Part shown: positions 1 through 11,859 of the stretch, piece after piece | Numbering within the stretch: the first letter of the stretch is position 1 | How the letters are laid out: each line of letters starts with the position of its first letter | Assembly: GCA_032164245.1 (NCBI GenBank) | Contig: JAVMKO010000001.1 | Coordinates: forward strand, 168,507,434 to 168,571,433 | From: Sternotherus odoratus | Lineage: Eukaryota > Chordata > Testudines > Kinosternidae | DNA length: 64,000 bases | Reading direction: 5' to 3' | Made by a program: the position numbers and the translations under genes | Notes under the pieces: generated by a model | Databases searched by the model: none | The model's input: the letters and a program-made list of their open reading frames with translations, nothing else | Told to the model about the DNA's origin: nothing

Positions 1-867
1 GGGTGACCCCTAGTTCTCGTGCCGTGTCTTTATGTATAAAGAATGTTAAATTATGTAGTCCCCCCCACACACACACTCATCCTCTAAACTCCCTTGAACC
101 CCCTCACCCCCACCCCCCTGTTAGCTGCTCTTGTAAGAGGATTACCATTGGCATATTTAGGAGACACTTTAAGGATACTACCAACATGACTTTCACACCA
201 CTTTTTCTATCTGGAAAGAGAAAAAGAGGGTAACCTAGAGAAACTTAACACAGGATAATGAAGAAAGACGCTAAATCCATCAACATGACATTTAGAAGCC
301 TGAACTGACCAGCATAAGACCAGACGAAATGGTGGAAACTGATGGCTGCCCTGTGCATCTGAGTGAGTGGGAGGATTAAGAAAGGAGAAAAAGAATAGGG
401 AATTAAATCTCATGCTTCGGTGCTTAGGCTGATTGCCTCAACACTTGGGATGGATTCCCAGCTTCCCATATAAAGCACTGCATAACTGGCAAGGTGTATT
501 ATTTGTGAGCCAAGAGGTGGGTGGGGAAGAGTTCAGTTGCTTCTAAAAATGCCTGGTACTAGCCTCTGCTAAAGGCAGGACATTGGAATTGTTGGACTAG
601 TGGTGTGATCTGGTCTGGAAAATCTTATGTTCCTATATAAATAAACAGAAGTGGTATTTTTAAGTTCCACTAAAATTGAATTGTCACAGCCAGTATGACC
701 ACAGGAAAGTTGCTAAACCACTGAGCTGGTATTCGGGTACCGTATGAAGAGTACAGTCTAAGACACTATATCAGATAAACAACTTATGCAGTCATCTATA
801 CTCTGGCTAAATGGGTCTTTATTACCTGATGACTCAGTAATCATTTCTCAGGACAAGTCTACCCTAC
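1..867. other. Intergenic, no gene seen
   Basis: A C-rich and CA-rich simple stretch lies at 58-118. Otherwise I see no conserved frame, RNA or recognisable repeat. Short open frames here lack splice sites or similarity. Confidence 0.5.
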
Positions 868-1390
868 TGTGATGGGGTGCACTTGCCCTGCACTGGTACT
901 ATGAGGATTAACTGTCCTCTCTGGGCCATGGAGGCCACACCCCCATTGTCCTGCTAGGCATGCTCCAATTGGAGACTAGGTATAAAAGGGAGCAGTTTGG
1001 CTCAGCTTGACTGCTGAAGTGGGAGGACGCATGCTGTGAGCTCCAGACTGGGAACTGTGGAAGCCCCTGATGGTGGAAGTCAGGGACGTTGAGACTCTGG
1101 AGGATGCCCAAGGAGCGTTGGAGCTGCTGGGCGCTGCACTGACCAAGGAGCCCAGAGACCCCAGGGATGCTGCATCGGGAACAGGGTAGAAAGTAGCTGA
1201 GGGGGACAAGTTATGGTGCCAAGTGGGGTCAGTGTGTTTTGAGTGGATTTCCTGCTGACTCAGTGGCAGGCATACTTACGACTGACAGGGCCCTGAGCTG
1301 GGACATGGTGGAGCAGGGAAGGTCCCTTCTCCCCGCCCCGAGAGAAGGCAGCCATACTGACTCTGGCCAGCAGGCCACACAGCCCTGCTG
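868..1390 (+). mobile_element. LTR-like fragment with CCAAT and TATA motifs
   Basis: It begins TGTGATGGGGTGCAC, an LTR-style TG start. A CCAAT-type motif (CCAATTGG at 965) and TATAAAAGGG at 981-990 follow, then a GC-richer stretch. This arrangement resembles the U3/R part of an LTR retroelement. No matching CA end with a target-site duplication was found, so the right boundary is approximate and the element is probably truncated. No retroviral gene is present nearby. Confidence 0.4.
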
Positions 1391-2244
1391 AACAGGCCAG
1401 ACATATTGAATTTTACTCCTAGGCCAATCTATCCCAAGACAAAGGATAGTTGTATAGACTCAGCCGAGGGGCATCATTACCCTCACTCTGTCGGCCGCAC
1501 TTGCCCTTTGACACCTACAAAATTAAGTCGTCCTAAGTTACATCAATGTACAGCCCCTGAAGTAATTAAATCGCTTTTTCATGCCCACGCTACACTTCTT
1601 TTGTCAGTGGTGTGCATCCTCACCAGGAGTGTTTGCACCAATTTGGCTGTCATTGTGGGGCATCATGGGACAGCAAAAGTTGATGTAAGCAATGCAGTGT
1701 TTACATTGACTCTGCATCAACCTAAACAAATCAGCTTAAGTGCTACATCTCTCATGGAACTGGAGCTATTAAGTCAGTGTAGTGGGTGAATTACATTGGT
1801 GGGAGTTACATTTTAGTGTAGATGCTTACAGAGTTAGGATACAGTAGTGTCGACCTGGCCTCAGTAACAGATCATGCAAAGTTTTGTATTCTGATTTGCT
1901 ATTCTAAATCCCTCTTTTATAATTAGCTATGGGCCTCAGAACTCATTCATGTACCCAAAACAAGCACAACCACTTCAACTTCTAACTATTTGGTCAGCCT
2001 CGCCTGATTATTGGTATCAAACCTATGTAGGGAGTGAAGAGAATTTCCTGCTTCACAGGCCAAGGAAGATAATGGGCTGATATTGAGATAACTAAAACTG
2101 AGTAGGCAACAGAGAGTAGTATTGGCTGTCAGCATAAGGAACTGGAGCACTGAGAACAGTAGCTAATCAGAACAGTGTGTTCATATCAACCAAGCATGGT
2201 ACCCCATATGGAGAGATGGTTTGTCATAGTCGGTCAAATTGTAA
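1391..2244. other. Intergenic, possible MITE-derived part
   Basis: Around 1500-1840 the sequence resembles eroded inverted-repeat DNA elements (GTGTTTACATTGAC near 1698 and TTTTAGTGTAGATGC near 1812), without clear ends. Nothing else was recognised. A 127-codon open frame at 1406-1789 has no supporting feature. Confidence 0.3.
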
Positions 2245-2438
2245 TACAGGCAAGTTGCATCTTACGAGCATTTAACATGCGCGATTTTAGCTTTACGCGA
2301 TTGGCAAAAAAAAAGAAAAAGAAAAAATAGGGGGGGGGGAACCCACCATTAAACTCGATGGGTTTTGGCTATACGCGATTTCCGCTTTACGCGGTAATCG
2401 CGGAACCTAACCCTCGTGTAAGATGTGACATGCCTGTA
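2245..2438. mobile_element. Short TA-flanked inverted-repeat DNA element
   Basis: The ends are TACAGGCAAGTTGCATCTTA and, as reverse complement of the right end, TACAGGCATGTCACATCTTA. The element is 194 bp with TA at both edges, as expected of a Tc1/mariner-type (Tigger-like) non-autonomous copy. Inside are poly(A)-like and G-run stretches and repeated TACGCGATT words. No transposase is encoded. Confidence 0.7.
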
Positions 2439-2557
2439 TCCATTTCCTATGCATGGACTGCAAAGGAGTGTCTTTTTTACATTACACAGGAGTCTATACA
2501 TTCAATATGTAGAAACATGACACCTATTAATGCTCTGCCACTGACCTACTGGGTGGC

Positions 2558-2690
2558 AAGTCACTTCCCCTCCCTGTGCCCCCATTTCCCCATTTGTGAA
2601 ATGGGGATAATAATATTTATCTCCGTTTGTAAAGTGCTTTGAAATCTACTGATGAAATGTGCTCAATAAGAAATAGGTATTCTTATTATA
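2558..2690 (+). repeat. MIR/CORE-SINE-like 3' part
   Basis: Contains CCCATTTGTGAAATGGGGAT followed by AATAATA and GTAAAGTGCTTTGAAATC, the hallmark of the 3' half of amniote MIR-type SINEs, in sense orientation. It is diverged and has no clear target-site duplication. Confidence 0.7.
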
Positions 2691-4803
2691 TGGCACATAT
2701 ATAATGATTTTATTCCCCAGGGAACAAAGGTGAAGAGGGAGAAGACATTTTTAAAAAGTAGTTCAATGTTGCTTAATATTGACCCCAAGATAACTGTGTA
2801 CTTGGCTAACAAACTCCTTGTCCTTTGGCTTTGGAATTTATCTCATGCATGGTTATTAATCTGAGGGGATGTCCTGTTTTGAGATATTTAACGATATTGA
2901 AATCCAACTTCCCCCAGCTGTCAGAGCAAAATAAACTATACACTTACTAACTCATAACTGTATGACTATTTCTCACTTATGCAAATCCCCTGTGTCTGGA
3001 TGAGGGGGTCTATACAGTTATTCTTAATAATTTTGTATAGTATACAACCCACTCTGTTCCAGTTTCTTGCTACTTTCAGAATTTGACACCTGCTTGCCAA
3101 TACTAAACATAGCCACCTCCTTTTCTTATCTCATCCTTCCTTCCCCCTTGTCATAACCATACAGCTAAGAGTAGCCTAGAATTCTCCCTTACCTGTAAGG
3201 AGTTAAGAAACTCAAATAACCTGGTTGGCACCTGACCAAAAGAATCAATGAGGAAAGAAGATACTTTCAAATCGGAGGTGGGGAGGAGGCTTTGTTTGTG
3301 CTCTTTGTTTGTGTGTGTGTTCACTCTTGGGATTGAAAGGGACCAGACAAAAAAATCCATCTCATCTACACAATCCTAAGCAAGCCTCTCATATTACAAA
3401 AATAGTAAGTAGAAGCCAGGCAAGGCGAGTTAGATTATCTTTTGTTTTAGCTAGTGAATTTTCCCAAGAACCTTGTGTGCTTTTATCCTCCCTGTTATGC
3501 CAACCAAGTGCACTCCAGACTTCCAGCCCTTAAAGAGTGCTCCATTTTAGACCCTTCTCCATACACTCTCAGTCCTCCTCTAGCAGCAGCACATCTGTGA
3601 ACTGTCGCCATTTTTCACTACCTAGCTACTGAGATGGCTCTCTGGAACACTTTTTAGAATCCTGTCACCAATTTAAGGTGAAAGTTGAGGTGATTTCTCT
3701 GTTTATAACAGAGCTCATCTCTGCACTGGATACAATTAGATTATCATTGCCAGAGAAGCCTTTTTTCTGGGGCTCATTCCTGAACCATTGAAGGCAATGA
3801 TATTTTTGTCTATTGACTTCTGTGGGGGCAGAATATGGGCCCTGGATGTCAAATTCGTTTCCTCTGGAATGGCCGAGGTATTTTTAAAAAAAATCCTAGA
3901 AACGAATACTCCCAGATCTTTTACCACGTCTTCACATCCACCCCTCTTCAAATTACACAAGTTAACTCTCAATACAGAGTATATTATACTCATGAACAAA
4001 GTACAACCCTTCAAGCAAAGGTGAAGCTGCTTAACATATCTGTATGTATCCCTCTGTGTTTATGGCTAAGAAAAAAAATTGTTTTATATATGAAAACAAG
4101 TGAATGGCTTATCTAGTCTTTTCTTCCCCATATTCTATACAAACATAGTTGCTCCTGAGACATAGTTTGTCACAGCCTAAGGACAAAAAATATGGAGAAA
4201 GCTATTCTTGAAATACTGGTAGCACTTCATTACTCCTCAGCTAATGCAACCCTTCTCAGCTTCTATTGCAGACCCAAGGGAAGTGGTAATATCTACTCCA
4301 CAACTCCTCAAACCTTACAGCTGACTTTGAAGTGCTTAGCATATTCCATTCTTAAGACAAATATTTTCCTCTAAACTTTTATATAAAACAGGGAGTTTTC
4401 CCTTCCAGTATTTGGGCAGGGAAGAGAGAAAATGATACACCTAATACCATTTAAAGAAAAAACTCTCTTCCTCCACTAGGAAATTAACCTGATGAACTCT
4501 TCCCCAGCACTTCTATAACAGGTGATGTTACTGCAGCCTCTAATGAGAAAGTTGGCACTAATTAGTTAAATGAGATCTTTTATGCCAATTGCACTGATCA
4601 ATAAAGGAAGAAAATGCTTTTAGTTGTACCTATAGCATGAAGGTCAACTTTCTTTCTTCATTGCAAGGTTTTATTGTGAAGTGTGTTTTTAAAACAAACA
4701 TAAGAAATTCCCAGTTCTACTTATTTGGGCCCAGTTCATAATAATGTAGCAGTAAAGTGGCCAGATCTCTTCATTACAGTCATCAGAAGCCCAATTTAGC
4801 AAA
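2691..4803. other. Intergenic, no gene seen
   Basis: Mostly unique AT-rich sequence. About 3745-3850 carries a degraded palindromic repeat with the words GGCAATGATATT and ATTGACTTCTGTGG, typical of old amniote inverted-repeat elements. No coding signal was seen. Confidence 0.4.
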
Positions 4804-5060
4804 GTAAGGTATTGCCACCCTTACTTCTATGCTGCTGCTGGTAGGGTGCTGCCTTCATTGCTGAGCGCCCAGCCCACAGCCACCACTCTCCGGCCACTCA
4901 GCTCTGAAGGCAGTGTAGAAGTGAGGGTAGCAATACTATGACACCCCCCTACAATAACCTTGTGACCCCCCTTCCAACTCCCTTTTGGGTCAGGCCCCCC
5001 AATTTGAGAAACACTGGTCTCCCCCATGAAATTTGTATAGTATAGAGTAAAAGCACACAA
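4804..5060. repeat. Interspersed repeat with internal inverted repeat
   Basis: TATTGCCACCCTTACTTCTA near 4811 is matched in reverse complement by TAGAAGTGAGGGTAGCAATA near 4916, enclosing a GCTGCTGCTGG-rich loop. A run of C-rich GACCCCCC words follows, then a hAT-like end near 5005-5025 (GAGAAACACTGG). It looks like an eroded non-autonomous hAT-type element; the outer limits are uncertain. Confidence 0.5.
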
Positions 5061-5569
5061 GTCCAGATTTCATGGGGAGAGACCAGATTTCACTGTCCGT
5101 GATATGTTTTTTCTTGGCTGCAAATTGGTAGGCCCAACATATGACTAGCCTCCAGTCCTAGGTCAATCCTAGGCTACAATCACGGAGAGTAGAAATACAG
5201 GAGTAATTTATCTGTCTACTTTCATCTTTTATCTACCGGTATCAGTAATGGTCCCCATAATCTTTTCCTTCATCTCAGAGCTCTCTAGTAAGTTTGAGAC
5301 ATGTGGAGATAAAGATTGTTTCTGGTGAGTCAAGAAAAATGCCATGATTTTCTATGGGGAACAGAGTTAGGCTTCTCAAGCTGAGATCAGCAAAAGAACA
5401 TTCTTCTCTTTGAAGTTATGTTCATGGAATACCTGATTGCACGCCCACACCATGACTTTATACACTTGCAATGACATGAAGTAGCCCTTCTGCGACTTTA
5501 GAACTTCCTCAAATATTGAGATTTGAGTGTGTCTTTCTTCTAACCCTCCCTGTACATGTTTGGTGCCAA

Positions 5570-5694
5570 TAGGGCCTGCTCTACCTTTTTGGTTGCCCCA
5601 CGCAAAAAAAAAGGTGCCCCAACTGCCGCCCCAGGATTGACCGGAATACCGCCCCTTTCAATGTGCCGCTCCAGGCACGTGCTTCCTCGCCCTG
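5570..5694. mobile_element. 125-bp non-autonomous hAT, GGGCC family copy 1
   Basis: A perfect 8-bp target-site duplication GGTGCCAA lies at 5562-5569 and 5695-5702. The element reads AGGGCCTGCTCTACCTTTTT at the left and ends CTCGCCCTG. The same family occurs at 23270-23403. An 8-bp duplication is the hAT hallmark. Confidence 0.75.
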
Positions 5695-5702
5695 GGTGCC
5701 AA

Positions 5703-6131
5703 GAGGCTGTTGACACAGATCATGGGCTTACATATGCAGTTTACTATTCCTTTTCTTCTCTTATTTTCTCTCAATTTGTGCATTGTTCCTATCCAGACTT
5801 CTGTGGGAGGGGGAGCAAATGGAATATTAGATTGGCAATATGTTGACTTGCACATGGCATTTATAATAAAGTTAAAAAAAAAACAACCCTTTTAAAAAAA
5901 TTTTGCATTCTTAATGTTCTGTTAGTATTCTTTCTGTGGGCAGGGGTCAGATGAGAATTAGTTTATTTTCCAGATGCTTTAAGAAAGGACTGGTGAAGGA
6001 TCTAGAACTTGTGGCCCTATCAAGGTAACGTACTGGTACATCTTGCCCTACAGTTATGGATTTTCCAAATCAGTGATTATATGTGTTGGGAGGGACCTCC
6101 TGCTGCATGGCAGCATTAAGTGAATTGGGCT
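5703..6131. other. Intergenic, no gene seen
   Basis: AT-rich sequence with a poly(A)-like stretch near 5873-5900. Nothing was recognised. Confidence 0.4.
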
Positions 6132-6143
6132 AGTTTAATCATA

Positions 6144-6260
6144 TATGGCTAAACCACCTTCAACATGCCCACTCCCGTCTGCTCTCAGAAGCTAAGCAGG
6201 CTCAGGCCTGGCTAGTACTTGGAGGGGACACCTCCTGGGAATACCAGGTGCTGTAGGCTT
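6144..6260 (+). pseudogene. 5S rRNA-like head of the SINE
   Basis: This is the 5S-related part of the SINE, listed separately because an RNA search would report it. It lacks the first few 5S bases and carries substitutions in helix I and helix III. Confidence 0.85.
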
Positions 6261-6369
6261 AACATGGGTGTGGGGCTAGCAACTCCACCCTGTAAGGGAA
6301 CCAATTGCTACTGAAGCACCAGTTGGTGGCTCATACCCTGGCTGGGGGATGATGGGCAAAGAAAGAGAG
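6144..6369 (+). mobile_element. 5S-rRNA-headed SINE with perfect 12-bp TSD
   Basis: The direct repeats AGTTTAATCATA at 6132-6143 and 6370-6381 are identical. The first 117 bases (6144-6260) match vertebrate 5S rRNA through GAAGCTAAGCAGG, GGCCTGG, TAGTACTTGGA, CTGGGAATACC and GGTGCTGTAGGCTT, so the internal box A, intermediate element and box C are largely present. About 109 bases of unrelated tail follow, ending in a purine-rich GGGCAAAGAAAGAGAG. This is a retroposed 5S-derived SINE. It is not a functional 5S gene: the 5' end is missing and there are many substitutions. Confidence 0.88.
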
Positions 6370-6381
6370 AGTTTAATCATA

Positions 6382-8242
6382 CCCATGTTAGAAAATTTGG
6401 GAGAGGACTAAAGGGGAGAACAATTCCTCATGGATTCCTTTATGCAATTCTGCTCAAGTTGTTTTACAGAGAGGTGAGGTTTTCCCCACTATGAAATATT
6501 TGTGATTCCACCTCCTATCTCAAATCTGGGATCTGCAGGAGATAAGTGCCCTCTGTACTTGCTATAGGAGCTACTGGTTCTAAATAGGATGGATAAAATG
6601 GAGTATCTCTGCCCAGGTATTTTTATGACACCTAATGCCCCAAGAAACAACATTCAAGATGGTTCCTTTAGTGGGGGCTCCATGGAAAACCCTGGTGCTA
6701 GAGAAGCTTTACTGGGACTGCCTGTGGTAAACTTCCACAAGGGCCCAGTAATAGTGGGATAATGGCACAGAGGTAGCTGACCTCATTTGTCTGAATGAGA
6801 CAAGAGATTTGTGTGTGACTCATAGATCATGCTATGAGTCATTATTATAGGGGCCATATCTATCCTTAAATAGAACTCATGAAAGCACTTCCACAGCCAT
6901 CCACAGTAATGTGCTCTATTGCCTAATCATTCCAGTAGTTATAGGTTTCCTTAATATGTAACATGCTTTTCCCTGCTGCTGTTTAATTGGATCTTTAACT
7001 TAACCATCCTTATCTAATGAGAGTAATTGCTTCCTGCCCTCTTAAAAGTATTCCTTTAATATATGTGCTATTTGTTCAGTTAGGAGAGCAAAACATGCAC
7101 TAGCAACATGCCTTTCTCCAAGATTGGTGATGCAGAGTAGGCTTGTGTTGCCCCTATGCTCTCATATCCAAATGAATCTAGATTCAGACTTCCCCATGAT
7201 CTAGGTGGTTTTAAATCTGGCATTCCTGATTTCCATCAATCTGGTACTACCCTAGTTATAAAAGACTATGCCACACTTTTTTTTTTTACAGAAACATTTC
7301 TAACTTGAAACTTTTATCAAAACATTAGTGTTCTTTTATGTTTGATTAGAAGGACATTACTTCAACGGGGAGCTTTTAGTTCCTTGGATAAAACAGCCAC
7401 AGATTAAATCTTTATTGAGGATTAGAGAAATATTTACTCTGGTAATAAAAATATTTGTTGAAAATGTTCTGGTAGTGCCTTTACATCTGTTGTAAGAGTG
7501 CCAAAGCCATTCCCTGTAAAGACAATTAAAATTAGTGGCACTATCAGAAGTTTGCCCAAAGCACGGCAACAGGTCAGCCTCACTCCCTGTGCTCCTCTAA
7601 AACAACTGAAATTGACCATCTTGTCTTTGCTGTGTGTGTCTATGGAAGTAAATGGAAATGACTTCAGTGGGCTTTGGACCACACCCTTACTTCAGAGGTA
7701 CCATCTCTATCAGGCTGGAACAGAAATATCTTGGTTCAAGAACTGTCTGTTGAACTCCCTTCCTAAGGATGTGGACCAGAGTTTTTTGTTCAGTGTTTTA
7801 AGAGGATATAAATCCATATCACTGCACCTATAGCTATTTCCCCCCTCCTTTTTGTTATCAGTCTTCCTTTTGGATTGTTTTTACTTGCCAAGGTTTGATG
7901 GCTGGTTATATCAGGACAGGCCCCAATTTTGGTTAAATTGTTCATATAATATCCCATGTCCTCTGTTGGGGAAAAAAGACTGTTAAAATTAATAAAAACA
8001 TATTAAGACCAATAGTTGTACCAGTGCCTGGAATTCTGCTTCTTCTGTGGAAATAGTAACCCATTATTAGCTAGAGAAGGCATTAGCCTTTCTGAACTTC
8101 TGAAACTGTCTGCATGTACACAAAAGGCTAATCATAAGACATGAAAATGACATCATGCAATATCACATAATGGGATGAAAACATATACCAAATGTGTACA
8201 TCTAAATGCTATATGTGGCTACAGGCTGCAATATCTGTATTA
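6382..8242. other. Intergenic, no gene seen
   Basis: About 7600-7720 has words typical of old palindromic amniote repeats (GACTTCAGTGGGCTTTGGAC). A 111-codon frame at 7498-7833 has no homologue I recognise and no splice context. Confidence 0.35.
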
Positions 8243-8353
8243 AGGCCCAAATTCAAGCAAAGCATCCTATTCAGCAAAGCACTTAAATAATATGCTTAAC
8301 TCCCATTGACTTCAAGTCATCAACTTAAGTACTTTGTTGAGTCAGAGCTTTAA
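8243..8353. repeat. Old palindromic amniote repeat
   Basis: GCAAAGCACTTAAATAATAT pairs with ACTTAAGTACTTTGTTGAGT, around a centre with CCCATTGACTTCAAG. This is the typical form of a short ancient inverted-repeat element shared by many sauropsid genomes. Confidence 0.6.
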
Positions 8354-10378
8354 GGAGTTAAGAGTACACCTTAGTTCTGTACAAATGAAACTGACGTTTT
8401 GATCCAGGAAATTGGAGTACTTTTTCAGACTGTGATGTCAGCAGGGATGTAGTCAAGGATATGTCAATATACAGAGCATAATAACAGTTTGTTTTTGGAG
8501 ATAAGCACACACACACACCCTTTTTTTTATATATTCGGCAATGTGAATGCTGGTTACAGATGTAGCAAGGAAGGAAATGGTTTGTATAATCAAACCAACA
8601 ATGTACTGCCATCCTCATACACACCTTCTATAAAGAAAACATCATCAAAACTCAACATTTATTTTGCATGGTGCTCTGGATTATGTATTCTCCTCAATGT
8701 TTTTTTTAATCCTTCACTCCTGGTCATAGCACTATCTGCATCTCAGGCTGGAGGCTGTCTTTCTATTATCCCTGTCACTCTTTATATATTTGCTTGATTA
8801 CTTGCTGGCTTTGGGCAAGTTTAGCTGCCAGCAGCTGGGCTAAATGCGGCAGTGGGTTCTGGTGTTAGAGAAGAATGGACTGGAAGAGATTTTTATTTCA
8901 TCTTAATAAAAGCAGCATTTTCAGCTTTAAGAGGAGAATTGTTTTTATTTATTTGTTGGTTTATTTATTTTAAGGAGATTTTTGCAATCAGGGACTGGAT
9001 GTTACCAAATCAAACTTATGTGCTTTAGGAGAGTAGGCATCAGATAACATAACCAGGTCAAAACAGACTTTTTTAAAAAAAGACAAGAGGCTGTGCATGC
9101 AATGGTAAGAATATAATTTAAGTTGACTAGTTTTGCATATAAACAAATGCTACTTTAGGGTATCTGACCTTTCTGCTGCAAAGAATGCAAATCTTCACTT
9201 TTCACGTCAGTACGAGTAAACATTGCCCGGGTGTCTTCTGGTGCTGGAAGCAAAGGGCAATGGCATTATTCATGCAAATTGTGTTTCCTAGGAGGGCATC
9301 CTCTTTCTTTTTTTCTCTCTGTTAAATGGTCCATAAAATAGAAATTACAAAAAAAAAAAAGATCAGCATAGTGATAACAAAGCAGCCCAGACTGATGGCT
9401 CCCATTGATAGCTCAGTAACATCATGCTTCCCTGCATTGTCTGGGCTGCAGTTATTAGGAGAATATAGCTGATGTTTCCTCACGAACAACATATCAAGGT
9501 TCCTCGTATTGGGCAGTTTACCCAGTACTCCTGCACAGTGGAAGAAGGAGGCATAAACTGCCTTCCCCTGTAGGGATTACTTATATAGTGAGTAGCAGTG
9601 TTGGGACAGAGCAACTTCTTCCCTACTTGTTGCACTGATGGGAAGTGGATAGAGCTTTGGCTCCACCTCCAGTGAGCCAGTCAACCTTGCTGAGCTGGTG
9701 TGGAGGGGGCTGTAGTCCATGTCAGGCATCAGGCTGAGGCAGATTATTTCTCCTCTGGAATAATGAGGGAACAAGGGGCTATATGGTGACTGGGCAACTA
9801 TATACTGCCAGGGTTTGTGATAAAGTCACATAGCCCATACTGCATAACATTTCTCTCTACTAGTTGTGCCAAAACGAAACACTGAACATACAGAGTAGGG
9901 GTGTTTGTTTTTCTGAAATTAGTCCCAAGTTGTTGGATCACCAGTGAACCAGAAATGCTCTACTTTGGGACTAAGATTAGTCATAATCAAGGACAATGCT
10001 TCAGCTTCCAAGGCAGGGACCTGTTTTTCCCTCATCTTGAATAGTTGTGAATGCCAACTACCCTGCTTGGAGGAGGAAGACAAGTGATGTCTCTAAAGTG
10101 GGAAAGCAAATGAAGTATTTTGTGCAGGGCCTGTACTGGAATATTGTGGGCCTAGTCATATAAAACAACTCTCTCCAATAGCTTATGTAGTGAGCTATTC
10201 CTTTAGATACCACATAAAGGACTGTCTTTGGAAACTGAATTCAAAAATCTCTTTTTGAGGGTGTGTATGTAATGACAATGGCCACTGCTGTCAAATGCCA
10301 GAAAAAAGCAAGCTGCAGAATGGCTACCCAAGATCACAACTATCTAGTGTAATTTTACTACGTTTCAATGTTATGCCA
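8354..10378. other. Intergenic, no gene seen
   Basis: Contains a CA run at 8506-8518, an octamer-type TTCATGCAAATT near 9268, and poly(A) at 9347-9360. The part around 9160-9480 looks less repetitive than its surroundings and could be conserved non-coding DNA; only an alignment could tell. Confidence 0.3.
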
Positions 10379-10490
10379 AGGACCTGATTCTGCAAGCATC
10401 ACGTTTAACTTTGCTAGTTTGAATAGTCCCATTGAAATGACAGGGCCTACCCAGGGTAGTAAAGTCAAGCGTGTATGCTTGCAGGACCGG
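10379..10490. repeat. Old palindromic amniote repeat
   Basis: GGACCTGATTCTGCAAGCAT at the left is matched in reverse complement by ATGCTTGCAGGACCGGG at the right. The centre contains AGTCCCATTGAAATGACAGG. Confidence 0.6.
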
Positions 10491-11859
10491 GTGTAAGTAA
10501 AATCATGTTAGGATCTAATGAGTTTAACTGGGAAATCTGTGACGGGCAGTACAAGGAAGAAAATAAAATGAAGCATAACTTTCCAGTGAGTGCTGAGAGA
10601 CATTTTGTAAGCAGACTGCTGGAGCCAAGGATATTACATTATACAAAATAGAAACGGTCTGTGCTGTAGAGGATAATTAAAGCTGATACTCGATAATTGT
10701 TTACGTTACTGAGTACTGAGTAAAATAAACAGATTCTTAAAAACACAACTGAAGTAAGGGTTTGTACAAATTAGAGAAGAGGGAGAGGAAAAAATTAGAT
10801 TAAGTCTCGCTTCCTGTAAATGTAGGACCTAGTTTCTTAACAGAGTCTGATCCTGAAAAGTCTCATGCATGTTCTTTGGGCATGGTGAGCAGTGTTACCC
10901 ACTCCCACAATTTTATCACAAGTCTAGCAATATTTAGTATTTTTATTTAAGCCCCAGTGACAGGAATCAAGTATATACATGGGCAATTCAGCTTTCATTT
11001 TTTTCTTGTCTTCATGGTTATTGAGAAAAGTTTTAAAACATGATGCAAATGCACAAAACAGATGGCAAATAAAAAGAACCCAAAATTCATTTTTTAAATC
11101 ATGATTTTTAAGCCAGTTTCGTGAATCTCCCTCATAATTTTTGAACATTTGAGAGTGGGAGTACTAGGAGAGTGGCCCTAGTGAATTCAATGAGACTCCT
11201 CAGATTGCATAAGTTTTTGAAGGACCAGGGCCAATGACTACCACATATCAAACTGATGACATTCGATAAGTATAGTAAATGTATCTTGTATTTTCAAAAT
11301 CTCAAACAAATACAAAAACATAACAAAAAGAATCCTGAATGCACCAATTAAAGGTGTCAGGTTAAAATTCATGCTTATTAAAAAAACACTACCTTACAAA
11401 TAATACCATTTGTTGATTAAAACAAAAGTTTAGGAATATAACTAAGGTCCAGGCAATCTCCACCCAGGTGGGGCTCATTGCTGGAGCAGAACCCTACTTT
11501 CCATCATTTTATATTTGTTTGCCTCTCTTGGCTTGTCCAATAAAAATACACCAATCACTTGCACTCTTGTTTCTAGTCGGTTTCGCTTTCAGATCCTATT
11601 GTAAGTAGCACAATTTTGCTGCAATTGTATATCCAACAGGGCAGAGGCGGATGGTTGGGGTTTTTTTTCTTTTTCTTTTCCATCGAACTTGTGGAGTTTC
11701 ATCTCAAGAGCGTTGCAGGTAGGACGGTGTTTACAAAAACCTAAAATTTGCGCCAAAACTGGTGATTGTTCTTTTTTTTTTTTTTTTTTTTGCCTTTTTT
11801 ACCAGAAACCATTTGTAACAAAATAGAAACGAAGCTGTAATTCTGGACCGACCTGTCTC
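10491..11859. other. Upstream flank of the CpG island, no gene seen
   Basis: AT-rich. A run of T lies at 11772-11791 and a CCAAT motif at about 11536. No exon of the upstream neighbour was recognised. Confidence 0.4.

Noticed and set aside
6144..6260. A functional 5S rRNA gene
   Set aside because: The 5' end is missing, there are many substitutions, and it is joined to a SINE tail between target-site duplications.
1..11859. Exons of the upstream neighbour (RSPH1 is expected from mammalian gene order)
   Set aside because: I looked for MORN-repeat-like coding on the minus strand and found none. It may lie outside the window.
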